The notes under the pieces are model-generated. The model ran no database searches. It saw nothing but the letters and a program-made list of their open reading frames with translations, and was not told the DNA's origin. From an uncultured Legionellales bacterium (lineage in GTDB: Bacteria; Pseudomonadota; Gammaproteobacteria; UBA1113), in the NCBI GenBank assembly GCA_945956945.1, contig CAMFJO010000062.1, positions 1 through 6,005 on the forward strand: a stretch of DNA of 6,005 nt, written 5' to 3'. Below, piece after piece: positions 1-6,005 of this stretch (position 1 is its first letter; each line of letters begins with the position of its first letter). Position numbers and translations under genes: made by a program.

Positions 1-35
1 CTCATTTTTCGCGTCGACAAACCAAATGTCAACAG

Positions 36-59
36 ACCCTATTAAAAACGGTATAGGGT
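36..59. repeat. Short inverted repeat past the end of the calpain-like gene
   Basis: ACCCTAT (36-42) and ATAGGGT (53-59) are perfect 7-base complements around a 10-base loop, beginning about 20 bases past the stop codon of the minus-strand gene. The position suits a transcription end or mRNA 3' stem. Neither strand has a T-run directly after the stem, so it is not a canonical intrinsic terminator. The rest of bases 1-78 shows no gene I can support. On the minus strand TTGACA (32-27), 17 bases, then AAAAAT could be a weak promoter for a gene to the left, but that is only a pattern match. Confidence 0.35.
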
Positions 60-78
60 GCATGCTATTTCATGGTTG

Positions 79-3000
79 CTATCTAAACCCCGGCTCTTTT
101 TTAGAAGATCTAAAGAAGGATCTCAAACCTTCTTGAGGCGGAGCAGTGAATCTGCTGGTCCAAAAGCTTGCACTGGAATGACTATTTCGGCCATTGAAAG
201 CTGGAACAGGAGCATGTGAAGATAAGGCTATTTTCTTTTTCTCAAACATTTCATGTAGCCTCTTTAACTGTCGTTCCATACCGAGAATTCGCGGATCTTC
301 TACTTCTTGAATTTCATCCAGTATCTTTTGTTGTTCCGCTATAACCTTTTCTATACTTCCCAAAGAAGCAATTAATACGTCCTCTGGGAGGTCAGAAGAC
401 AATTTTCTTATATGCAGTTCGATTGCTATTGAAGTTTTATAAAAATTGTCTATTTTGTCATCTATATTGCCGAGACTATAGATCTTAATTTTTTCATCGA
501 TTTCGTGTAATTTTGCTTTTTCCTCTTCATTTAAAGGAAAGCCCATATCGGCCAGAAATGTTTCCGCCTCTTTCATATTTTTTCGCAGAACTTTGAGCGC
601 GCCCATATTATGTACCACCAGTTGCTCCGTGGCTTCGGGATAGGACTCGCCTGAGCTATTCATTCTACCCATGAGCTCCTCAAGCTTTTGTAAGGCTCTT
701 TCCAGGTCGTCTATATCCCTATAGAAATTATGTTTTGTCTCTCGTATCATATCTTCAAAACTTAACTGAGCTTTTGTAAGATCGTTGCTAAACGAATAAC
801 CAGATAGCGCCAGAATGTTGTGTTTCAAAGATAAAATAAAATCCATATCGGGATTGGGTTTTTTAAATTCTTCTAAGAACATCAATAAATTAACCAAATG
901 GTTATTCTGATCTTCATGATGCCCATGGAAAAAAGGAATATGGGGATTGTTTTCTTGAAGAACGGCTAATATTCTCTCTCTTTTTTGATCGCGACTGTAT
1001 TCTTCTGTCTCTAAAATAACTTGGATCCTTTCTTTAACTTCGGGTGAGAGGTATTCCAGATGTTTTAGCTCCATTTTAAAAAAATCGTCTAATATTTTCT
1101 TGTTCTTCAATAATTGGCTCATGTCAAGTTTAGCAGAGAAAAATAAGTTTCCTTCTCTTATATTTTGAGCTAGTTTTTCAATTTCTTGACTAAAGCTGAA
1201 CAAATTGCCGCTTTCCATAATAGAAATACCCTGCATCATCTTAATGAAATCATTGAGTTCAATTTCGAATAGAGGGCGATTGTTTTCTTTTTCTGGGACC
1301 ATTTCACCTGCTTCGTTTTGTCTGTAAGACATTCCCATCGTCCCCCAGGGATTACGAACTTGAATATAGAGAACTTGTTTCGGGACACCATTGATTATTT
1401 CTGTTTTTTCATAAGCTTTATGAATGGAGTAAGCATGTGTACCGGCAATGCCGGGCAAAATTTTCAGTTCGGCTTTTTCATAGCTCTTCTTCGAGCGTGT
1501 TCCGGTCGTCAGCCTATTTTTTTTATCGAGATTATCTTTAATTTTGTCGTAGAATGCGCGTGCTTCTGGGCTATACTCTCCGGTAAAAGGGATTAAAGGG
1601 CGTTGTGCCAATTCTTCGGCGGTGAGTACTTGTTTGCTTGAATCAAATAGAGCGCATAAAGATTCTGGTGCATTTTTGCTTCTAAATAAAGCATGCAATG
1701 CGTCTATTTTTTCCTCTACGCTGAGCCCGTCATTGTCTAAAATACGATCGTACTCATCCTTATTTTCTTTATAATAATGAAGGTATTGATGGAGCGCTTC
1801 TAGGGTTTCATCAGACATTTCATCAGGGCGATGGTCATCAGTCACCAATCTTAAACCAGAAGCAGAAGCCATGATATTATCAAATTGAAATTGAAATTGA
1901 CCGTTTACGCATAGAAAGGCTGCTTCTGCTGATAATCCCGCCTCTATAGCGTCGGAATAAATTTTTAATACGCTTTCCAATGTTTCTTTATTCATGAAGA
2001 CCGGAACTTTTTTAGAAGGCAGTTTAGTAAAAACATATTCACTTTTTTTCCCGGTTAATATTTGTAAAGCAAAGTAGGCGAATCCACCGCCGGAAAAAAC
2101 AGCCGCTTGCGAAGGTCCTACCTGTTTATCGTCTTTTTGCCCCAGAGATGCATAGGCAGCTTCTATTAAGTAAACCCATAGCGCTGTATGGCCATTCAAA
2201 GATTTGCCATTTTCTACTAATATCGCTTTTCTAATTTTTACCATAACGGGGGCTTGGGTTTCAGGATCAAATAATTTAACGCTGACCCAGCCATCATGAT
2301 GATCGACGATCATTTCACGAATAAAGGCCTTGCCATCTTCATGACTTAAAATACTTTGCAATGCCGCTAACAGGAAGCAATCGGGGACAAATTTTTGTTG
2401 TATTTCATCTATGCTGGGTGAATCATCATTGGGGAAAATAGGTTCATCTTCCCCTACGAGTTGATATTGTTCTTTTACGGTAAAAGGAAATAAATTTTTA
2501 TCATCGAATGCACTGTGTGCTTCCATTGCCATAGCAAAGGGAATAGGGGTATCTTTATTTATTAGGTGACCTGGAATTTGTGCTGTAAAATTTGGCACTA
2601 CCCCTGGGTTTCGCATAGAAGCTAATTCGTGTACTTTTCCTGTTTGATCGACATAAAACAATTTTGTTTTGCTATTTGATAGAATAAAAGCACAACCGTT
2701 TTCAGGAAGAGGGTTTTCTTGTAAGTAAGCTTGTACGTCTTCTAGGGTACAATGTCCTATTTTCAAAGTTCTAGGCATTCTTCTGATATAAGTGTGGTGC
2801 AATGGGTTTGCTAAATTAAGCGTATGAGGAATGCCCGGTTTTATATTCCGTTTGCCTTCTGGAAGATCGGTGTCAGGCAATTTTTTACAGACGCGGATTT
2901 CATAGTTGAGAATAGGCGATGTCATTTTATCCGTACCATCATCCAAGCCGCGGAGCAGCACCAGAGACTGTTCTGGTATAGTAAATGTATCATCCACACG

Positions 3001-3111
3001 AATATCACGGGTAGTAGTTGCTTGAACCCCCAAGTGTATTTCTACAGTTTGGGCATTAATGACACTCTTTCTATAAGAGCTAGAATGGCCGATAGGACTC
3101 TTTCCTGGCAT
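79..3111 (-). CDS. Calpain-like (peptidase family C2) cysteine protease, candidate Dot/Icm effector
   Basis: A 1010-residue protein with a recognisable calpain protease core. Catalytic Cys245 lies in PDCFLLAAL (calpains: GDCWLLAA-type), His559 in GTHAYSI and Asn587 in VRNPWG, so the triad looks intact. Other calpain landmarks are WVYLIEAAYASLG (312-324) and SGGGFAYFALQILTG (340-354). Cys-to-His spacing is 314 residues, against about 157 in mammalian calpains; much of the excess is a charged, mainly helical insert at about 375-545. Residues 1-235 are an unassigned N-terminal region. Residues 640-960 are Glu/Lys-rich and helical, probably coiled coil, followed by a polar Ser/Pro/Arg-rich tail. 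I see no signal peptide, membrane helix, calcium-binding EF-hands or calpain C2-like domain. The start is supported by GAGG seven bases before ATG (3119-3122). A PmrA-like box and TATAAT lie upstream. The expected reaction is limited proteolysis; target and site of action are unknown. Type IV secretion into a host cell is inferred from the box and architecture only. Confidence 0.85.
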   Translation of the reverse strand: MPGKSPIGHSSSYRKSVINAQTVEIHLGVQATTTRDIRVDDTFTIPEQSLVLLRGLDDGTDKMTSPILNYEIRVCKKLPDTDLPEGKRNIKPGIPHTLNLANPLHHTYIRRMPRTLKIGHCTLEDVQAYLQENPLPENGCAFILSNSKTKLFYVDQTGKVHELASMRNPGVVPNFTAQIPGHLINKDTPIPFAMAMEAHSAFDDKNLFPFTVKEQYQLVGEDEPIFPNDDSPSIDEIQQKFVPDCFLLAALQSILSHEDGKAFIREMIVDHHDGWVSVKLFDPETQAPVMVKIRKAILVENGKSLNGHTALWVYLIEAAYASLGQKDDKQVGPSQAAVFSGGGFAYFALQILTGKKSEYVFTKLPSKKVPVFMNKETLESVLKIYSDAIEAGLSAEAAFLCVNGQFQFQFDNIMASASGLRLVTDDHRPDEMSDETLEALHQYLHYYKENKDEYDRILDNDGLSVEEKIDALHALFRSKNAPESLCALFDSSKQVLTAEELAQRPLIPFTGEYSPEARAFYDKIKDNLDKKNRLTTGTRSKKSYEKAELKILPGIAGTHAYSIHKAYEKTEIINGVPKQVLYIQVRNPWGTMGMSYRQNEAGEMVPEKENNRPLFEIELNDFIKMMQGISIMESGNLFSFSQEIEKLAQNIREGNLFFSAKLDMSQLLKNKKILDDFFKMELKHLEYLSPEVKERIQVILETEEYSRDQKRERILAVLQENNPHIPFFHGHHEDQNNHLVNLLMFLEEFKKPNPDMDFILSLKHNILALSGYSFSNDLTKAQLSFEDMIRETKHNFYRDIDDLERALQKLEELMGRMNSSGESYPEATEQLVVHNMGALKVLRKNMKEAETFLADMGFPLNEEEKAKLHEIDEKIKIYSLGNIDDKIDNFYKTSIAIELHIRKLSSDLPEDVLIASLGSIEKVIAEQQKILDEIQEVEDPRILGMERQLKRLHEMFEKKKIALSSHAPVPAFNGRNSHSSASFWTSRFTAPPQEGLRSFFRSSKKEPGFR

Positions 3112-3124
3112 AATGAAACCTCGC

Positions 3125-3138
3125 TAATATTAATATTA
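3125..3138. repeat. 14-base perfect palindrome in the protease gene leader
   Basis: TAATATTAATATTA reads the same on both strands and lies between the -10 element and the ribosome binding site of the calpain-like gene. It contains ATTAATATT on the minus strand, which differs at one base from the PmrA half-site CTTAATATT. It could be an operator, an extra weak PmrA contact or a small leader stem, but simple AT-rich sequence makes palindromes of this kind fairly easily. A second TATAAT (3140-3135, minus) overlaps it. Confidence 0.3.
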
Positions 3139-3154
3139 TAAATTTTGCGAGCGC

Positions 3155-3160
3155 ATTATA
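3155..3160 (-). promoter_or_regulatory. -10 element of the calpain-like gene promoter
   Basis: A perfect TATAAT on the minus strand, predicting a transcription start near 3147 and an mRNA leader of about 36 bases that includes the GAGG ribosome binding site. At the ideal 17-base spacing the -35 hexamer would be ATTAAA (3183-3178), only three matches to TTGACA. A strong -10 with a poor -35 fits a promoter that depends on an activator bound at the -35 position, which is where the PmrA-like box lies. Confidence 0.65.
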
Positions 3161-3178
3161 CCCTAGAAAATGAGAACT

Positions 3179-3198
3179 TTAATTAAGGGAATATTAAG
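3179..3198 (-). promoter_or_regulatory. PmrA-like box (tandem direct repeat) upstream of the calpain-like gene
   Basis: The minus strand reads CTTAATATT, CC, CTTAATTAA: two 9-base half-sites in direct repeat with an 11-base period. The PmrA consensus described for Legionella pneumophila and Coxiella burnetii is cTTAATatT, two bases, cTTAATatT. The first half-site matches fully; the second matches except in the less conserved positions 7 and 9. The box ends 18 bases before the TATAAT and so overlaps the -35 position, a usual geometry for a response regulator of the OmpR/PhoB type contacting RNA polymerase. PmrA control of the downstream gene is inferred; no PmrA gene is in the window. Confidence 0.7.
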
Positions 3199-3238
3199 AT
3201 CTGACTAAAAGTGTAGTAGTTATTTGATTTCATTAGGT

Positions 3239-4177
3239 TTATTTTTTAACATAAATCTTCGCCGTCTTATTCGTCCTGGTTTTAAAACGCCGATGCTGCC
3301 ACAAATACTGTTCGGGATGAGCGCGAATGGCTTCTTCCAAAATACGATTAATCCGAGTGGCATTGTCCACTTCATCGTCAATGGGATAATTTTCTAATGC
3401 TGAGTGGATACGCAGATGATAGTGGTAATGTTCATCCCGATAATAAGTGATGGGTAATACGGTTAAATTAAAATTGCGCGCCATTTTAGCGGGCATGGTG
3501 ATGGTGGCAGTGGGAATATTAAAAAAAGGTGCGAAGACACTCACTTTACGGCCGTAATCTTGATCGGGTGCGTACCACACGGGAACACCTTCTTTGATAG
3601 TGCGAATCAAACCGCGAACGTCTTTACGTTCCAATATTTTATAAGCATAACGTGCACGGCTTCTCGTCATCAAATAATTAAACACCGGATTGGGGTGCGC
3701 TCGATAAAATAAAGCAAAACGCACCTGCTTGGAGAGCAGACGGCCAATAATTTCTAAGGTGGTGAAATGAAAGCCTAAGGCCAATATGCGCGGCGCGGCA
3801 TCATTTTCATAAAGGCGCTTTAAATTATCCAAGCCATCCAGATTAAAGCGAATACGGCTTAATTTTCGTTCTGAGCCTAACCACGCCACGAGCGTTTCCA
3901 CCAGGCTCACGCCCACCGATCTAAAACAAGCTTGCACTAATTTTTGTTGTTGTTTGGGTGTGTACTGTGGAAAACACAGGCGAATATTGGTGGCGCACAC
4001 GCGGCGTCGATAAGGGGCAAAAAAGAGACTGATATGCCCTAAGCCTTCACCCAAAGTATACAAACAAGGGGTCGGCAGTTTGACTAATAACCAAGCGAAG
4101 GCAAAGCCTAACCATAAACCCCAATAGCGCGGTTTTAACCAGCTCAGCCTAAAGGAAGGGACATCGTCTTTAGCCAT
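3239..4177 (-). CDS. lpxL: LpxL/HtrB-family lipid A biosynthesis acyltransferase
   Basis: The 312-residue length is normal for LpxL/LpxM. These inner-membrane enzymes move a secondary acyl chain from acyl-ACP onto Kdo2-lipid IVA late in lipid A synthesis. A hydrophobic N-terminal anchor (about 17-34) precedes a cytoplasmic catalytic domain. The HX4E catalytic motif is HFTTLE (His137, Glu142). Other family blocks are FYRAHPNP (157-164), WYAPDQDYG (201-209) and QYLWQHRRFKTR near the C-terminus (290-301). The ATG at 4177 is the best start although its ribosome binding site is weak (AGG about 12 bases upstream). It is divergent from comEC across 54 bases, and I found no convincing promoter for it there. 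The calpain-like gene follows 127 bases downstream on the same strand, with no clear terminator between. LpxL versus a paralogue such as LpxM, and the acyl chain length, cannot be settled from motifs, so the symbol is tentative. Confidence 0.9.
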   Translation of the reverse strand: MAKDDVPSFRLSWLKPRYWGLWLGFAFAWLLVKLPTPCLYTLGEGLGHISLFFAPYRRRVCATNIRLCFPQYTPKQQQKLVQACFRSVGVSLVETLVAWLGSERKLSRIRFNLDGLDNLKRLYENDAAPRILALGFHFTTLEIIGRLLSKQVRFALFYRAHPNPVFNYLMTRSRARYAYKILERKDVRGLIRTIKEGVPVWYAPDQDYGRKVSVFAPFFNIPTATITMPAKMARNFNLTVLPITYYRDEHYHYHLRIHSALENYPIDDEVDNATRINRILEEAIRAHPEQYLWQHRRFKTRTNKTAKIYVKK

Positions 4178-4178
4178 C

Positions 4179-4207
4179 TAGAAAAGCAGCCTGTATTAGG
4201 GTAAAAT
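4179..4207 (+). promoter_or_regulatory. Possible promoter for comEC
   Basis: TAGAAA (4179-4184) and TAAAAT (4202-4207) are separated by 17 bases and match the sigma-70 hexamers at 4 of 6 and 5 of 6 positions. The start of transcription would fall near 4214, giving a leader of about 18 bases. This is a pattern match only. A promoter for the opposite-strand lpxL must also lie in or near this 54-base gap, extending into the start of comEC, but none stands out. Confidence 0.3.
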
Positions 4208-4231
4208 AATTCTTTAACCTATTATTTAAAA

Positions 4232-6005
4232 ATGCATTCAATATTATTCTCTGCTTTGGTTGCCTTTGTTAACATGGCGTTGCTGTACTGGTTGTCACCG
4301 ATAGCGGCCATGATCGCTTTCGTGCTCGAAATTGTAGCATTATTTTGTTTGATCACCAAACCTAAGCAATGGGTTTTAGCCATAGGGTTTTATAGCCTGA
4401 GCACTTTATGGGCTTTGAGTCATTTTTGGGCGGCCATGAATCAGCAAATTCCTCTTGCCTGGCAAAATAAAGCGGTGCGCCTCGATGCGACTATCGTTTC
4501 TCTGGTGACGAGCGATAGCGTAAAACAACATTTTCGCGTACAAGCAAGACAGATTTGTTTTGGCAAAGAATGCATGGCACTGCATGCCAAGATAGATCTG
4601 ACGGTTTATTTTGAACCACAAAGCAAGACAGACTTTCAACCAGGCCAATCCTGGATTGTGTATGCCCGTTTAAAGCGCGTACATCGTTTGGCCAATCCGG
4701 GCGTATTGCGACCTATTGAATGGGCGCAAGGCCTTTATGCAGTGGGTCGTGTGTTAAATCAGCCAGCGGCACGCCTCATTCAACCGGCATCCGCTTGGAA
4801 TAAAGATCACTTACGACAGGCATTAGCCGAGAGGCTCTTAAAATCAGGCTTAAATGAAAATAGCCTGGCGGTGGTATTGGCTTTAACCATTGGCGATCGC
4901 AGCCATTTGTCCGCAGACTTATGGGCTTTGTTCCAACAAACGGGTGTGTTACATCTGATGGCCATTTCAGGCTTACACGTGGGCTTATTAGCCACTTTTG
5001 TGTATGCCATCGTCTATTTATTATTATGGCCTTTTCCATCGTTATTTTATTTTTTACCGCGACAAAAAATAGCCATGTGGACAGCGGTATTCGTGGCCTG
5101 GAGCTATGGTGCCTTGGCTGGATTTGCTGTATCGACGGTGCGTGCCTGTGTCATGATAAGCCTTTATGTGCTGGCAAAAAGTCTGTCCCGCCAACTTAGC
5201 TGGTTATCGGTATTATTATGGTCATCGGTCCTGATTTTAATGATTGCACCTTTACAAAGCCTGAATATGAGCTTTTGGTTATCCTTTATTGCCGTTGCCT
5301 TTATTGCTTTTTTAGGGTGGGTTTGGCCTAAGCAACCAGGGCATTGGCGTCGTCATGTTGTTTTTCCGATGGTATTGAGCCTGTGTTTGTTGCCGGTTTC
5401 TCTGTTATTTTTTCAAAAATCGCCCTTAAATGCACCTTTAACGAATCTCTTGGCTATCCCGTGGGTCAGTTTTATCATTCTTCCCACTGCCTTATTGACG
5501 CTGATTGCTCCCTCGCTGTTCCCTCTGGTGCAATGGAACTTGGACTATTTTTTGTATTTTCTGCAAAAAATGGCAGAGTACTTGCCCTATCAATGGTGGC
5601 AGGGCGGCAGCTTATTGTGCATCAGTTTGATGATGGGGGGCATCGGGCTGGTTTTATTGCCGCGTGCCTGGCAATTAAGGGGTATTGGCTTTTTGTGGTT
5701 ATTATTGGCTTTCGTGATGCCCTTCATGACAAGAAACCATGCGGCTTTAGAAGTGACTATCCTTGATGTCGGGCAAGGTTTAGCCGTCGTATTACAAACG
5801 CCACAGCATACGCTGTTATACGATACAGGTCCTGCTTATTATGGCGGCGGTGATGCAGCGGGTCGTGTGATTGTGCCTTTTTTAAAACGGCAGGGCATTG
5901 TTCACCTCAATACGATGGTGGTGAGCCATCAAGATATGGATCACAGTGGTGGTGTGCCCACGCTATTAAAACAGTTGCCGGTGGATAGGTTGATCAGCAG
6001 CGCAT
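4232..6005 (+). CDS. comEC: ComEC/Rec2 DNA uptake channel, 5' part (cut by window end)
   Basis: An open frame of 591 codons running off the right edge. ComEC is the inner-membrane channel that carries single-stranded DNA into the cytoplasm during natural transformation. Residues 1-60 contain hydrophobic helices. About 70-160 is a soluble beta-rich segment (OB-fold/DUF4131 region). About 200-500 is the multi-helix competence domain, with ALTIGDR (217-223) and LMAISGLHVG (242-251). From about 505 a metallo-beta-lactamase domain begins: LDVGQG (511-516), YDTG (530-533) and SHQDMDHSGG with the metal-binding HxDxDH intact (His566, Asp568, Asp570, His571). The reading frame is unbroken over the visible part. 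ATG 4232 is the first in-frame start after the stop at 4202-4204, but it lacks a clear ribosome binding site; ATG 4274 and ATG 4310 are alternatives that would trim the first helix. In E. coli the homologue ycaI precedes msbA-lpxK, so lipid A genes may follow outside the window. Confidence 0.93.
   Translation, partial: MHSILFSALVAFVNMALLYWLSPIAAMIAFVLEIVALFCLITKPKQWVLAIGFYSLSTLWALSHFWAAMNQQIPLAWQNKAVRLDATIVSLVTSDSVKQHFRVQARQICFGKECMALHAKIDLTVYFEPQSKTDFQPGQSWIVYARLKRVHRLANPGVLRPIEWAQGLYAVGRVLNQPAARLIQPASAWNKDHLRQALAERLLKSGLNENSLAVVLALTIGDRSHLSADLWALFQQTGVLHLMAISGLHVGLLATFVYAIVYLLLWPFPSLFYFLPRQKIAMWTAVFVAWSYGALAGFAVSTVRACVMISLYVLAKSLSRQLSWLSVLLWSSVLILMIAPLQSLNMSFWLSFIAVAFIAFLGWVWPKQPGHWRRHVVFPMVLSLCLLPVSLLFFQKSPLNAPLTNLLAIPWVSFIILPTALLTLIAPSLFPLVQWNLDYFLYFLQKMAEYLPYQWWQGGSLLCISLMMGGIGLVLLPRAWQLRGIGFLWLLLAFVMPFMTRNHAALEVTILDVGQGLAVVLQTPQHTLLYDTGPAYYGGGDAAGRVIVPFLKRQGIVHLNTMVVSHQDMDHSGGVPTLLKQLPVDRLISSA

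Noticed and set aside
1..45. Possible tail of a plus-strand gene entering from the left (open to a TAA at 43-45)
   Set aside because: Only 14 codons are visible, other frames are open too, and nothing recognisable is encoded.
36..59. Inverted repeat as an intrinsic terminator
   Set aside because: There is no T-run after the stem on either strand, the stem is only 7 pairs, and the loop is 10 bases; it is kept only as a repeat.
1318..1596. Plus-strand open frame of 92 codons inside the protease gene
   Set aside because: It is antisense to the calpain-like gene, over the conserved region around the catalytic His and Asn, and shows no family resemblance.
2824..3141. Plus-strand open frame of 105 codons overlapping the protease gene start and promoter
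   Set aside because: It is antisense to the N-terminal coding region and promoter, and its translation resembles no protein family.
4205..4231. TTTAA-type repeats in the lpxL/comEC gap as a second PmrA box
   Set aside because: The stretch lacks two CTTAAT half-sites with an 11-base period, and it resembles ordinary AT-rich promoter sequence.
4406..5039. Several short minus-strand open frames
   Set aside because: They lie antisense to the clear ComEC frame, including the conserved LMAISGLHVG block, and have no features of their own.
4921..5766. Plus-strand open frames at 4921-5199 and 5344-5766
   Set aside because: They are in other frames within comEC; the true frame carries all the ComEC motifs through this stretch.

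Overview
The window looks like a gammaproteobacterial chromosome. The best guess is the order Legionellales (Legionella, Coxiella and relatives). Two conserved envelope/DNA-uptake genes, an LpxL-type lipid A acyltransferase and a ComEC/Rec2 channel, lie beside a 1010-residue calpain-like (family C2) cysteine protease. The protease is preceded by a tandem repeat matching the PmrA box that drives many Dot/Icm type IV effector genes in Legionella and Coxiella. The Legionellales assignment rests on that box and on the style of the large protein, not on a sequence search.

Layout: bases 1-78 are a short non-coding end with one small inverted repeat. Bases 79-3111 (minus) encode the calpain-like protein. 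Bases 3112-3238 are an AT-rich promoter region holding the PmrA-like box (3179-3198), a perfect TATAAT (3155-3160), a 14-base palindrome (3125-3138) and a good ribosome binding site. Bases 3239-4177 (minus) encode the acyltransferase. Bases 4178-4231 are a 54-base divergent promoter gap. Bases 4232-6005 (plus) encode the first 591 residues of ComEC, cut by the window edge just after its metal-binding motif. No gap exceeds 300 bases, and I saw no tRNA, rRNA, insertion sequence or CRISPR array.

lpxL and comEC fit a housekeeping neighbourhood: in E. coli the comEC homologue ycaI lies directly upstream of msbA and lpxK, so lipid A genes may follow to the right. The protease gene sits downstream of lpxL on the same strand but has its own promoter. 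It is also poorer in G+C: about 36% in four hand-counted 60-base lines, against about 43% in two lpxL lines and 54% in three comEC lines. My reading is an accessory, probably secreted, host-directed protease placed next to core genes. The sequence supports the protease fold and the box directly; secretion, host targeting and PmrA control are inferences.
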